From JAGSPQ01 sp038206395 (GTDB lineage Bacteria > Myxococcota > Myxococcia > Myxococcales > Myxococcaceae): a stretch of DNA of 64,000 bases. Below are positions 49,982 to 57,789 of this stretch, piece by piece. Location of the stretch: positions 1 through 64,000 of the forward strand of contig JBBRAX010000017.1 in assembly GCA_038206395.1 (NCBI GenBank), given 5' to 3'. Positions within the stretch are counted from its first letter, which is position 1. Each line of letters starts with the position of its first letter. The notes under the pieces are model-generated. The model saw nothing but the letters and a program-made list of their open reading frames with translations. It was not told the origin of the DNA and did not search any database. The translations under genes and the position numbers were made by a program.

Positions 49982-51073
49982 ATGAGAACTCGAGCCTTTG
50001 TGGGTGCAATGGCAGTGTTGGGGTTGGTGGGCTTCGGGCCGATGCAAGCGCGCGCGCAGGAAACGACGGTGACCTTCTATGACACGCTGTCGCCGTACGG
50101 CGACTGGGTGGTGGTCGAGGAGTACGGGCGCGTGTGGCGGCCGCACTCGACGATCGTCGGCGTGGACTTCGTGCCGTACGCGTCGGGCGGCCACTGGGTC
50201 CATAGCAGCTTCGGCTGGGTGTTCGAGCCCGAGTGGAACTGGGGCTGGCTGCCGTTTCACTACGGCCGCTGGTACCAGGACTCGTTCAATGGCTGGGTCT
50301 GGGTGCCGGACAACGTCTGGGCGCCGGCGTGGGTCGAGTGGCGCGTGGGCGGCGGGTACATCGGCTGGGCGCCGGCGGCTCCTCGGTACCACGTGCATGT
50401 GCGGCCGAACTGGTACTTCGTCGAGAACCGGCACTTCGTGGAGCGACAGGTCTGGCACCACCGCGCGGTGGCGGTAAACACCGAGCGGGTGATGGAGGTG
50501 ACGCGGCCGATCGCGCCGCCGTCAGGGCAGGCCTGGGCGCGTGGGCCGCAGGTGGCAGAGGTGCGCGCGGCGACGCAGCTGCCGGTGCCTGAAAGGAAGC
50601 TCGAGGGCGCTCCGCGCGAGCCGATGCAGGTGTTCCCGAAGAACATGCCTCCGGCGGCGCCTCCGCCTCCGCCCCGCGGCGTGCAGCCGTCGTTGCCGGA
50701 GCCGTCAGCGAAGCTGCAACCGCCGCCCGAGACGTTGCAGCGCACGCCGATGCAGCGCACGCCGATGCAGCGCACGCCGCAGCCGATTCAGAAGGCCGAG
50801 CCGATGCGCCGCGGGCCGGATCCGATTCAGCGTGCGCCTCAGCCGATGCAGCGCACGCCCAGTGAGTTCCCCGGGGCCCAGCGCACACCGATGCAGCCCG
50901 CGCCCGCGCCGATGCGTCAGCAGGCTCCGATGCGTCAGCAGGCTCCGATGCAGCAGGCCCCTGCGTCTCCTGCGCTCGCCCGGAAAGTTGCACCGGGCAC
51001 CCCCATCGCTCCGGGACCTGCACCGATGCCCCGTGGCGGTGAACCGATGGCTCCGCCTCCCGGCCCGAAGTAG
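49982..51073 (+). CDS. Exported Trp/Tyr-rich, Pro/Gln-repeat protein (DUF6600-like)
   Basis: A 363-residue exported protein with signal peptide (MRTRAFVGAMAVLGLVGFG to ARAQ). Residues about 35-150 are rich in Trp, Tyr and Gly in recurring units (YDTLSPYGDWVVVEEYGRVW, FGWVFEPEWNWGWLPFHYG, WVWVPDNVWAPAWVEWRVGG), a pattern of the DUF6600 type. From about 200 the chain is low-complexity, Pro/Gln/Met-rich, with imperfect QRTPM and MRQQAP repeats. It may form a flexible envelope filament or interact with the wall; no enzymatic motif. It is preceded by 175 bp without recognisable features. Confidence 0.72.
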   Translation: MRTRAFVGAMAVLGLVGFGPMQARAQETTVTFYDTLSPYGDWVVVEEYGRVWRPHSTIVGVDFVPYASGGHWVHSSFGWVFEPEWNWGWLPFHYGRWYQDSFNGWVWVPDNVWAPAWVEWRVGGGYIGWAPAAPRYHVHVRPNWYFVENRHFVERQVWHHRAVAVNTERVMEVTRPIAPPSGQAWARGPQVAEVRAATQLPVPERKLEGAPREPMQVFPKNMPPAAPPPPPRGVQPSLPEPSAKLQPPPETLQRTPMQRTPMQRTPQPIQKAEPMRRGPDPIQRAPQPMQRTPSEFPGAQRTPMQPAPAPMRQQAPMRQQAPMQQAPASPALARKVAPGTPIAPGPAPMPRGGEPMAPPPGPK

Positions 51074-51174
51074 CGCCCGGCTGACAGACGCCCCTCAAGG
51101 GGCCATCCCACGACCAGGAGTTCAGGTGGGTAGGCGACATGTATGTGCCCAGCGGCGCTACGAAACGTGTGCCT

Positions 51175-51993
51175 CTAGGCCTCGCGGCTGACCCCTGCGA
51201 TCTCAGAGAGCCGACGGAAGAACAGCGCGTCGAGGGGCTTGGTGAAGTAGTCCTCGGCTCCGAGGTGGAAGCACTCGTGGCGGGTCAGCTGATCCTCCGA
51301 GGCCGACAGCATCACCACCTTGATGTCGCGGGTTTCTGGATCCCGCTTCAGATCTGCGAGCAAATCGCGGCCATCGATTCTCTGGTGGATGTCGAGGACG
51401 ATCACGTCGGGGTGGTGTTTGCGCGCGAGCGTGAGCACATCTTCCGAGGTGGTGTCCGACAGCGCGGTGAACCCTTCCCGCTGCGCGCCCCGAACCAGCG
51501 CGTTGATCATCTCCTTGCTGTCGTCGGCGAAGAGGAGCGTCGCCTTGCTGTACGGAATCTCAGACCAGTTCTCGACCTTCGGAACCGGCGACCGACGAGG
51601 CGCGGGCGGCTCTTCCCAGTGGAGGTCGAACTCCAGCAGCTCGACCTCGGGCATCAGCTGCTCGAAGTGAAGCGGCTTCGAGATGAAAGCATCGGCGCCC
51701 AGCGCGAGGCACTCGGCCTGGAGGCCCGGCTGATCGGAGCCCGAGATCATCACCACCCGGATGCCCGAGGTGCGCACGTCGCGACGCAGCTTCGTGAGCA
51801 GCTCGCGTCCATCGATCAGCTGGTGCACATCGAGAACGATCATGTCCGGCCGGTGCTTGAGCGCGAGGGGGAACACCGTGACCGCTGACGTCTCTGCCAC
51901 CGTGACCCAGCCAGCCGCCCGCGCCTGTCGCGCCAACGCCCGGACCATCTGCGCGTCATCGTCACAAATCAGGAGCTTCGATCGGGTCACCAT
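51175..51993 (-). CDS. Tandem receiver-domain protein
   Basis: A 272-residue protein of two receiver domains with no output domain. The first (1-120) has LLICDDDAQMV, MIVLDVHQLIDGREL and ISKPLH; the second (about 148-272) has LLFADDSKEMI, VIVLDIHQRIDGRDL and FTKPLD. Both keep the acidic pocket, phospho-Asp and Lys. Both share the unusual DxHQ-x-IDGR loop after the phospho-Asp, so the protein arose by internal duplication. It probably works as a phosphate sink or adaptor in a multi-step phosphorelay. The partner kinase is not in the window. Confidence 0.85.
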   Translation of the reverse strand: MVTRSKLLICDDDAQMVRALARQARAAGWVTVAETSAVTVFPLALKHRPDMIVLDVHQLIDGRELLTKLRRDVRTSGIRVVMISGSDQPGLQAECLALGADAFISKPLHFEQLMPEVELLEFDLHWEEPPAPRRSPVPKVENWSEIPYSKATLLFADDSKEMINALVRGAQREGFTALSDTTSEDVLTLARKHHPDVIVLDIHQRIDGRDLLADLKRDPETRDIKVVMLSASEDQLTRHECFHLGAEDYFTKPLDALFFRRLSEIAGVSREA

Positions 51994-52128
51994 GCCTGCC
52001 CATTCAGCAAGGCGCCGGCCACCCCGATTCACCCATGATCGTGAGCGGTTGCAAAACCTGGCGCAGGGTCACGGTCGACACGGCGGGTTTTGCAGATCCA
52101 GAAACCCCATCGGCACGTTTCACCTTTC

Positions 52129-52338
52129 ATGTTCACTGCCCTCGTCGCGTCGCTGGTGGTCTTTTGTGTTCCTTATGTCCCGCATCACCCGAAACCGGTG
52201 GTCGTGACGCAGTGCGAAGGCGTGGATCGGGTGCGGCGGATCAACGGCCGCGAGGTCGAGCGGCAGGTCGCCGCGTGCCGCCCGGTGAGGCTGACGACTC
52301 CGGCGGGTTGGAAGTTCGGCCTCAGCCGACGCGGTTGA
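52129..52338 (+). CDS. Possible small exported protein
   Basis: A 69-residue frame beginning MFTALVASLVVFCVPYVP, a plausible signal or membrane segment, followed by a basic, Cys-containing segment (VTQCEGVDRV, AACRPVRLT). Codons are rich in G/C at the third base like neighbouring genes. No ribosome site is seen and it overlaps the end of the kynureninase-like gene on the other strand by 17 nt. Not recognised; could be spurious. Confidence 0.4.
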   Translation: MFTALVASLVVFCVPYVPHHPKPVVVTQCEGVDRVRRINGREVERQVAACRPVRLTTPAGWKFGLSRRG

Positions 52339-53452
52339 GAATCGACACCGCGCGATCGAGCTCTTCATCGAGCAGATACGGAGCCGGCCCGAGCCGCAGC
52401 AACGAGCCCCGCGAATCCGTCAGCACCCCTTCCGCCTTCAGCGCCTCGACCAGCTCCCCCGCCCGCGGCGTGCGCACCGCGACGAACCCGGCGCGCTTCT
52501 CGGCCTCGCGCGGCGTCGCGATCTCGAAACGCCTCAGCCCGTCGATCAACCGCTGCGTCTGCCGCAGCGACGTCGCCCGCAGCACCTCGATCGTGAGCCC
52601 TTGCTGCTCGAAGAAACGAATCACCGCCCGCGCGCGGTAGTGGCTGGTCGGGTCGTAGGTGCTGCCCGCGAAAGACTCGGCGCCGACAGTTCCGTAAGGC
52701 ACGCCTTCCGTCTTCGTGGCGAGCTGTGCGAACCCGGCGAACCAGCCGGTGATCACCGGTCGAAACGGCCGCGGCGGCACGCGCATGAAACAGTTTCCTT
52801 CTCCCCATTGCGCATACTTGTAGCCACCGCCTACGAGGAACGCGTCGTGCGCGCCCAGCGACTGCAGGCTGAACGGCACGATGCAGAACGCGTGGTAGGC
52901 GTCGAGCAGCACCTCGGCGCCCTTCGCGCGCGCCTCGGCGACCAGCGCATCGAGGCGCGGCACGAGGCTGGCGGTCTCAAAGAGCACGGTCGACGTCAGC
53001 ACCGCGGCGGTGCGGTGGGTCGTCGCGGCAGAGAGCCGTTCGGCCAGTGTCTGGGCGGGCAGCGCTTCGACCCAGGTGACCTCAACGGATCTTTCTTCCG
53101 CGAGGCGACGCAGCTGGCGCGTGATGGTGTGGAATTCACCGGTGGTGGTGACGAGGTGCGGCCGCGCTTTCAGATCGATCGCCGACAGGAACCGCAACAC
53201 CAGCTCGTGCGTATTGGTGGCGAGGGCGACCTGATCTGCCGGGCACCCAAGCGTGCGCCCGACGTAGCCGCGAATGGCGTCGGCGGCCTCGAGCGCCGCT
53301 CCCCATTTCTCATCGGCGAGCCGCGCTGCGTCATCGAAGCAGGCGAGCACCCCGCCGCGGGCGGCATCCGGCCAGGCCTGGTGGGAGTGACCCGTGAGCA
53401 GCACCCGGCCGGGCTTCAGGAACGCGGAGTAGTGGTCACGCAGCTGAGACAC
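52322..53452 (-). CDS. Kynureninase-like PLP enzyme (class V aminotransferase fold)
   Basis: A 376-residue PLP enzyme. The fold is recognised by VLLTGHSHQAWP at the N-terminus, VALATNTHELVLRFLSA, the cofactor Asp in VLLDAYHAFCIVPF and the PLP lysine in VGGGYKYAQWGEGNCF, with the C-terminal domain complete. Kynureninase (tryptophan breakdown) is the best guess, but related hydrolases and lyases of the same fold are possible. The start is uncertain: GTG 53452 gives the usual N-terminus (SQLRDHYSAF), while 53482 (GTG) and 53512 (ATG) add residues of unlikely composition. No pathway partner is adjacent. Confidence 0.78.
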   Translation of the reverse strand: MSQLRDHYSAFLKPGRVLLTGHSHQAWPDAARGGVLACFDDAARLADEKWGAALEAADAIRGYVGRTLGCPADQVALATNTHELVLRFLSAIDLKARPHLVTTTGEFHTITRQLRRLAEERSVEVTWVEALPAQTLAERLSAATTHRTAAVLTSTVLFETASLVPRLDALVAEARAKGAEVLLDAYHAFCIVPFSLQSLGAHDAFLVGGGYKYAQWGEGNCFMRVPPRPFRPVITGWFAGFAQLATKTEGVPYGTVGAESFAGSTYDPTSHYRARAVIRFFEQQGLTIEVLRATSLRQTQRLIDGLRRFEIATPREAEKRAGFVAVRTPRAGELVEALKAEGVLTDSRGSLLRLGPAPYLLDEELDRAVSILNRVG

Positions 53453-53553
53453 CGCCGCGCACGATCGGGCGAACCGCCCCACCGTGCAACCCCGTTGTCC
53501 GCCGCCCCCCATGTAGGTGTGACGGCACACACCCTGCACAAGCCCCCTCTGAG

Positions 53554-53817
53554 ATGGCCGACCCCACAAATGTGAAGGACGAGATTCACCAACTGCGTGA
53601 AGACGTCGTCCTCCTCCGAGAGCGGCTCGCGAAGCTGAACGCGAGGCTCGCCTATGCCTCATGGAAGGGGACCGGGATGCCGAACCGCCGGGGCCGGCGC
53701 CGCGGCGACGCCTCGGACCCGGCTACAGCTGCTTCGCGAGATCGAGATTCAGCCCTAGAAGTTCGGCCATCGGCACCGCCCTTCGCGAGCGCGAGACCAT
53801 CGACTCCGCCTCGGTAA
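53554..53817 (+). CDS. Possible small coiled-coil protein
   Basis: An 87-residue frame. The first 30 residues look like a short coiled coil (VKDEIHQLREDVVLLRERLA), followed by a basic tail. The second half lies opposite the end of the DUF2625 gene and is probably non-functional sequence, so the original gene may have been cut or frameshifted. No clear ribosome site. Confidence 0.35.
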   Translation: MADPTNVKDEIHQLREDVVLLRERLAKLNARLAYASWKGTGMPNRRGRRRGDASDPATAASRDRDSALEVRPSAPPFASARPSTPPR

Positions 53818-54385
53818 ACAGCGGAGGGTCGAAGTTGAAGCCCGTGTCGGGCGACAGCGCCTTCACTTCGGCCTCCCACCCGACCCAGCGAAAGTCTCCA
53901 TAGAACTTCTGTAGATCGCGGTTCAGCGCCCACTGCACGAGCGCCGAGTAGCCGAAGCCCAGGTCTTCCCACTCGAGCGTGTCTGGAGCGAGGTAGCAGG
54001 CGCCGCCCTTGCCGTCTCCCAGGGCTCCGCCGTCGAGCGCGAAGAAGCCGCCGAGGACATCGTGGGCGACGATCATCGCTCCGCTGAAAGCCTCGACCAG
54101 CGGCCGCGGGGTGAGCCCATTCCAACGCGCGAGATCGCCTTCCATCCGCAAACCGCCCGAGCCGAGAATCCGAAGCCAGCCGTGGTCGACCAGCAGGCCG
54201 CCAGTCTCGAAAGCGATCGCTCCCATCGGAGAGCGCGTGGTGACTTGAAGCGCGAGCAGCACGTCGGCGCCGCGGCGGCCGGTGGTCTCGAGGATCTCGA
54301 CCGGGTTCTTTGCTTTCTGCACCCACTCTTTGACCGTGGGCCACGCGGGCTCTTTCTGCTCGAGCAGGTCGGCCAGTGGCTTCAT
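53723..54385 (-). CDS. DUF2625 family protein
   Basis: A 220-residue soluble protein matching the DUF2625 family by its recognisable segments: PAWPTVKEWVQKAKNPVEIL, LQVTTRSPMGAIAFETGG, LLVDHGWLRILGSG, GGFFALDGGALG, CYLAPDTLEWEDLGFGYS and a C-terminus RRAVPMAELLGLNLDLAKQL. The role of the family is not known to me; its compact layout resembles SMI1/KNR4-like immunity-type proteins only in general. It overlaps the PilZ gene upstream by 4 nt. Confidence 0.85.
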   Translation of the reverse strand: MKPLADLLEQKEPAWPTVKEWVQKAKNPVEILETTGRRGADVLLALQVTTRSPMGAIAFETGGLLVDHGWLRILGSGGLRMEGDLARWNGLTPRPLVEAFSGAMIVAHDVLGGFFALDGGALGDGKGGACYLAPDTLEWEDLGFGYSALVQWALNRDLQKFYGDFRWVGWEAEVKALSPDTGFNFDPPLFTEAESMVSRSRRAVPMAELLGLNLDLAKQL

Positions 54386-54939
54386 GCGGGGTCGATGCTC
54401 TCGTCGACGGCCCAGGCGTCCTTGACGTTGGTGACCTTGAGCAGCTCCCACGCGGCGAGCGCGTCGACGCAGCGGTCGAGCTCGTTGTTCAGCGAACGGG
54501 CGCGCTTGCTGGCGAGGTACTGCTCGGCGAACTTCTTCAGGCGCACACCGATGAAGAGCTTGGCGAGCGTGACTTCACTCTGAGAGAAGAACTCGACGAA
54601 GCGAATCGCAAGGCCGCTGCGCCCTTGCCCACGGGAATCGGCGCGTTCCTGGCGCACGATGACGATCTTCGCCTGCACGGGATCTTCTTCAGAGTCGAGC
54701 TCGAACGAGGTGCGCAGCTCGGTGTCGACGGGGAGGAAGAACGTCGACTCGAGAAACGCGCCGCTGACAGACACGTTGCTCGAGCTCAGCGAGGCTTCGA
54801 ACTTCCGTTCGGTGCCTTCGCCCATCCATAGCTTGAAGGGCACGGCCATTCGCGCGCGCGGGAACTGGCGGTGCTCGGGGCCGTCTTTGCCTGCTTCGAT
54901 CGCGGGGCTGCGCTTCTCGGACTTCGACGTGACTGGCAT
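54382..54939 (-). CDS. PilZ-domain protein with C-terminal helical extension
   Basis: A 185-residue protein. Residues about 24-125 form a PilZ domain with the RxxxR box in RQFPRARMAVPF and the second box SNVSVSGAFLES, so c-di-GMP binding is likely. The remaining 60 residues are helical (LAKLFIGVRLKKFAEQYLAS, LNNELDRCVDALAAWELLK), an added module perhaps for partner binding. An in-frame ATG nine codons upstream is an alternative start. Coupled to the DUF2625 gene by a 4 nt overlap. Confidence 0.82.
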   Translation of the reverse strand: MPVTSKSEKRSPAIEAGKDGPEHRQFPRARMAVPFKLWMGEGTERKFEASLSSSNVSVSGAFLESTFFLPVDTELRTSFELDSEEDPVQAKIVIVRQERADSRGQGRSGLAIRFVEFFSQSEVTLAKLFIGVRLKKFAEQYLASKRARSLNNELDRCVDALAAWELLKVTNVKDAWAVDESIDPA

Positions 54940-54995
54940 GGGATCCCTCGGACAACGGGAAGGCATACTTGAAATCTTGAAGCCAGTGTCGGCGG

Positions 54996-55293
54996 ATGCG
55001 ATTGCCCGCCCTGCTGTCGTCGGTGAAGGTCGAGGTGGCTGGCGGGGTCGCGACCGTTCGTCCGTCGGCGTGGGGCATCGGTTTCCAACCGGCGATGTGT
55101 TCCGGCGGCTCGTGCTCTGGGCCGATGGCGTCGAGGTGGCGCAGTTCGCGCGTGGGTCGGCCCTCGAGCCTGGGTTTCGGTTCGCTGGGCGCTGCCGCGC
55201 GGGACGAAGAACGTCCGGCTCACCTACCACTCCGCCGACGACCGCAGCCCCCTGCCCCGCGATGACGTCGTCGTGTCCTTATTCGAGCCGTGA
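54996..55293 (+). pseudogene. Frameshifted, 5'-truncated remnant resembling the C-terminal domain of a cytochrome-like protein
   Basis: Three consecutive frames each carry one piece of what reads as a single domain. 54996 to about 55055 gives SSVKVEVAGGVATVR. About 55060-55175 gives VGVGHRFPTGDVFRRLVL with WADGVEVAQFARG. About 55185-55293 gives LPRGTKNVRLTYHSADDRSP with VVVSLFEP and a stop. Each switch is explained by the loss of one base. The GHxFPTGD segment recalls a domain at the end of some multihaem cytochromes (weak recognition). No 5' part exists, because the PilZ gene starts divergently at 54939. It may be a decaying gene or contain sequencing errors. Confidence 0.5.
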
Positions 55294-55303
55294 AGCCAGA
55301 GGC

Positions 55304-55921
55304 CTACTTCTTCACGCCGACGAGGTGGAGAAACAGGTCGACCTCATCCTTGTTGCGGATCGCGCCGAACATCGTGCTGTACGGCTGGATCTTGAAGTCG
55401 GTGGTCTTGATCTTCAGCGAGCCGTCGCCGACGACTTCGCCGTCCTTCTCTTCGACCTTCACGGGCAGCTTCACCTCGCGGGTGACGCCGTGAATCGTGA
55501 GCTTGCCGGTGACGACGAACCCTTTCGCGTCCTTCGCGAAAGCAGTCGAGACGAACGAGATGGTCGGGAACTTCGCGACGTCGAGCTGGCCCTCGTCGAG
55601 CATGTGGTCGGTGACCCTCTTCTGATCGCCGGCGCTCGTCTCTGAGGACTCGCCGTACTTCTTCCGGTTCTCGGCCTTGTCGACGACGAACGCTGCGACG
55701 TTGAGGCTGGCAGAGATCTTCGTCGCCTCGGGGGCCGCAGCGTCCCAGGTCAGCTCGCCCGACACGTCGCCCGCCTTGATGACGTGGTTGTGGGCGAGGC
55801 CCGACGCGGCGCCTTCCTTGTACGTCTTCACGATCAGCTCGGACCTCTTCGGGTCGAGCTTGTAGGTCTCGGCGTGGGCGGCGGCGGCGAGGAACAACAC
55901 GGCAAGGGTGGCGCTTCGCAT
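55304..55921 (-). CDS. YceI-family periplasmic lipid-binding protein
   Basis: A 205-residue exported protein with signal peptide MRSATLAVLFLAAAAHA. The lipocalin-like YceI fold is recognised from YKLDPKRSELIV, GLAHNHVIKAGDVSGEL, DHMLDEGQLDVAKFPTISF and GKLTIHGVTREVKLPV. The family binds polyprenoid or other long lipids, such as quinones, in the periplasm. Usually about 190 residues, so full length. It stands alone, divergent from the transglutaminase-like gene with 36 bp between. Confidence 0.9.
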   Translation of the reverse strand: MRSATLAVLFLAAAAHAETYKLDPKRSELIVKTYKEGAASGLAHNHVIKAGDVSGELTWDAAAPEATKISASLNVAAFVVDKAENRKKYGESSETSAGDQKRVTDHMLDEGQLDVAKFPTISFVSTAFAKDAKGFVVTGKLTIHGVTREVKLPVKVEEKDGEVVGDGSLKIKTTDFKIQPYSTMFGAIRNKDEVDLFLHLVGVKK

Positions 55922-55957
55922 GGGGCTCCTTTACCGGAGATATAACGACGGGCGCGA

Positions 55958-57481
55958 ATGAAGTCCTTCTTCGGTTTGTTGGGTTCTCTGGTCAGCGTGG
56001 TCTGGGTGCTGTTCGTGCTGATCACTCCGCTGCTCGGGGTGTGGCTGGGCTCATCGCTGGTCTCGTTCTACGGCGGGCCCGTCGAGCTCGCCGTCGCGGG
56101 CGGCGTGCTGTTGTTCCCGGTGTTGCCCGTGCTCTGGGATGCGCGTGCGACGGTGAAGTGGAACCGGAAGCAGCAGGCGGCTCCGAAGCTCATCGTGGGC
56201 AAGCCGAAGAAACGATCGCTGGGAGCGTTCGATCGCATCGTCGTCCGGACGCTGATCCTCAATCTCCTATTCATGGCCGGGCTCGTCGTCTGGTTCCCGA
56301 AGGTCGCGTTCAGCGCGCTCGCCACCCGGGGCGATTGGTTCCTGCTCGATCGCCAGGACGAGACGTCGCAGACGATTCGTGGGGCCGTCTTCGCCAGCGC
56401 CGCTGGCCTCGAATGGCTGCACAAGCTCGCGAACCCCAACCCGTACAAGAAGGAAGGCGACGACGTCCCCGTGCCCGAGTCGGTGAAGCCCGTGCCCGTC
56501 GTCACCCCGACCCCGCCCGTGCGCCGCTGGCCGGTGCGCCCGACGCCGACGCCCGAACCGATCGCAGCCCCTGAGCCAGAGCCCGAACCCGAAGCGCCGA
56601 GGTGGGAGGTCGGCGAGACCACGTGGCCGAGGGTCGCGACCGTGCATCCCGTCGTCGAGGCGATGACCGCGGCGGATGAGAAGAGCCTCGAGCAGGTCGC
56701 GCAACACATCGCCCAGAGAGAAAGGGATCCGTTCGAGCGCGTGAAGGCGCTGCACGACTGGGTGGTGACGCGGCTGCACTACGACCACGACTCGCTGCAG
56801 CCGGGAATGCGGAAGCCGCAGGATGCGCAGTCGGTGTTCAACCACCGCGCCGGCGTCTGCGAAGGGTATGCGCGGCTGATGGTCGCGCTCGGCAAGGCCA
56901 GCGGCGACAAGATCGTCTACGTCGTCGGCGACGTGCGGGAAGAGACGGGCGAGGCCGCTGGGGTGGGGCATGCGTGGAACACGGTAGAGATCAAAGGCAG
57001 CTGGTACGTGATCGACGCGACGTGGGACGACCCGACCGTCGACGGAAAGCCCGACGGCATCTACAGCACCGAGTACCTCTTCATCCCTCCGCCGTTGGCG
57101 ATCTTCGATCACCGGCCCGATGACGATCGCTGGCAGCTGCTCGGCCGGCCGTTGTCGCGCGGCGACTTTCTGCGCCAGCCGTTCGCCCGGCCCGGACTCG
57201 CCCGCGCCGGCCTCGAGCTCGTCACCCCCGACCGCACCCGCGTCGAGCTCACCGGCGACCTGATGCTCAAGATCAACAACCCCGGCCGCCTCTACGTCAT
57301 GGCCCAGGTCGGCCCCCGAGACTCGGGAAAGATGGAGCGCTGCGGCGTCGACAACGCGAACCCCGTCGCCCTCACCTGCCCCCTGCCCGCCCATGGCCGC
57401 TACCGCGCCATCGTGTTCACCAACACCGAACTGGCCGGCACCTACCGCCAGGCCGCGGCGCTCGACCTCATCCGGCAGTGA
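55958..57481 (+). CDS. Membrane-anchored transglutaminase-like protein
   Basis: A 507-residue protein. Three hydrophobic segments at the N-terminus (about 7-29, 38-58, 96-112) anchor it. A Pro-rich linker (about 170-215: VPVVTPTPPVRR, EPEPEPEAPRW) leads to a transglutaminase core of about 245-375 with catalytic Cys in RAGVCEGYARLMVAL, His in GVGHAWNTVEI and Asp in WYVIDATWDDP. A C-terminal beta domain follows. Such proteins cross-link or cut peptides at the cell surface. The FNHRAGVCEGYA pattern is typical of the bacterial protease-like subgroup. Not coupled to other genes. Confidence 0.85.
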   Translation: MKSFFGLLGSLVSVVWVLFVLITPLLGVWLGSSLVSFYGGPVELAVAGGVLLFPVLPVLWDARATVKWNRKQQAAPKLIVGKPKKRSLGAFDRIVVRTLILNLLFMAGLVVWFPKVAFSALATRGDWFLLDRQDETSQTIRGAVFASAAGLEWLHKLANPNPYKKEGDDVPVPESVKPVPVVTPTPPVRRWPVRPTPTPEPIAAPEPEPEPEAPRWEVGETTWPRVATVHPVVEAMTAADEKSLEQVAQHIAQRERDPFERVKALHDWVVTRLHYDHDSLQPGMRKPQDAQSVFNHRAGVCEGYARLMVALGKASGDKIVYVVGDVREETGEAAGVGHAWNTVEIKGSWYVIDATWDDPTVDGKPDGIYSTEYLFIPPPLAIFDHRPDDDRWQLLGRPLSRGDFLRQPFARPGLARAGLELVTPDRTRVELTGDLMLKINNPGRLYVMAQVGPRDSGKMERCGVDNANPVALTCPLPAHGRYRAIVFTNTELAGTYRQAAALDLIRQ

Positions 57482-57511
57482 CGGCGCCAGGGCGGAGGTT
57501 GAACAAAAGCT

Positions 57512-57571
57512 CCGTCATCCGGAAGAGACCGCTCCGTTCATCCCGCCCGAGAGAAGTCGAGGGATGAGCAT
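57512..57571. repeat. Dispersed repeat with inverted-repeat core
   Basis: In the 383-bp gap 57482-57864, bases 57550-57571 are the exact reverse complement of 7283-7304, and 57515-57527 of the tandem unit there (CTCTTCCGGATGA). The segment 57536-57544 (GTTCATCCC) can pair with 57561-57569 (GGGATGAGC), so the transcript folds into a hairpin, REP-like. Smaller related pieces (GGGATGA) recur at 57645-57667. The copy lies just after the transglutaminase-like gene and may act as its transcription end. Confidence 0.7.
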
Positions 57572-57663
57572 CTACCGAGCCCGAGTCCACCCTGAAATCG
57601 GTGGTACCGACGCACCGAGGAGACTCACCATTGATTAGGGTCGGGATGAACGGGCGGGCAGGG

Positions 57664-57692
57664 ATGACAAGAATGACGCCAAGCGTTAGGTT
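57664..57692 (+). promoter_or_regulatory. Candidate promoter of the sulfur operon leader
   Basis: ATGACA (57664-57669, five of six -35 bases) is followed after 17 bp by TAGGTT (57687-57692), a weak -10 keeping the T-A and last T. Transcription would start near 57699, only a few bases before the leader ATG at 57703, so the leader peptide would be nearly leaderless, which fits the absence of a ribosome site there. Seen by eye only. Confidence 0.4.
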
Positions 57693-57702
57693 CCGCACGC
57701 CG

Positions 57703-57789
57703 ATGCATTTTCCCTCTCAAAGCTGTCGCTGCTGCTGCGCTTGTCGGGTCCGCCGTCTGGCGGGTCGCGAGCCAGTGCCCAGCGCTTAG
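57703..57789 (+). CDS. Cysteine-run leader peptide
   Basis: A 28-residue frame, MHFPSQSCRCCCACRVRRLA and eight more residues to a TAG. Five of seven consecutive codons (8-14) are Cys. Cys is rare elsewhere in the window outside metal sites and exported Cys modules. It lies 75 nt upstream of the sulfite reductase start and just before RNA pairings with a terminator. Ribosome stalling at the Cys codons when Cys-tRNA is short would be the sensor, as with other amino-acid leader peptides. No ribosome site is seen; translation may be leaderless. Confidence 0.65.
   Translation: MHFPSQSCRCCCACRVRRLAGREPVPSA

Noticed and set aside
51090..51103. GCCCC-TCAA-GGGGC hairpin after the Trp/Pro-rich protein gene as terminator
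   Set aside because: Only five pairs and no T tract; it could be chance in GC-rich DNA.
54659..55645. 328-codon plus-strand frame
   Set aside because: Most of it is antisense to PilZ and YceI genes; only the middle piece has protein character and is used in the pseudogene entry.
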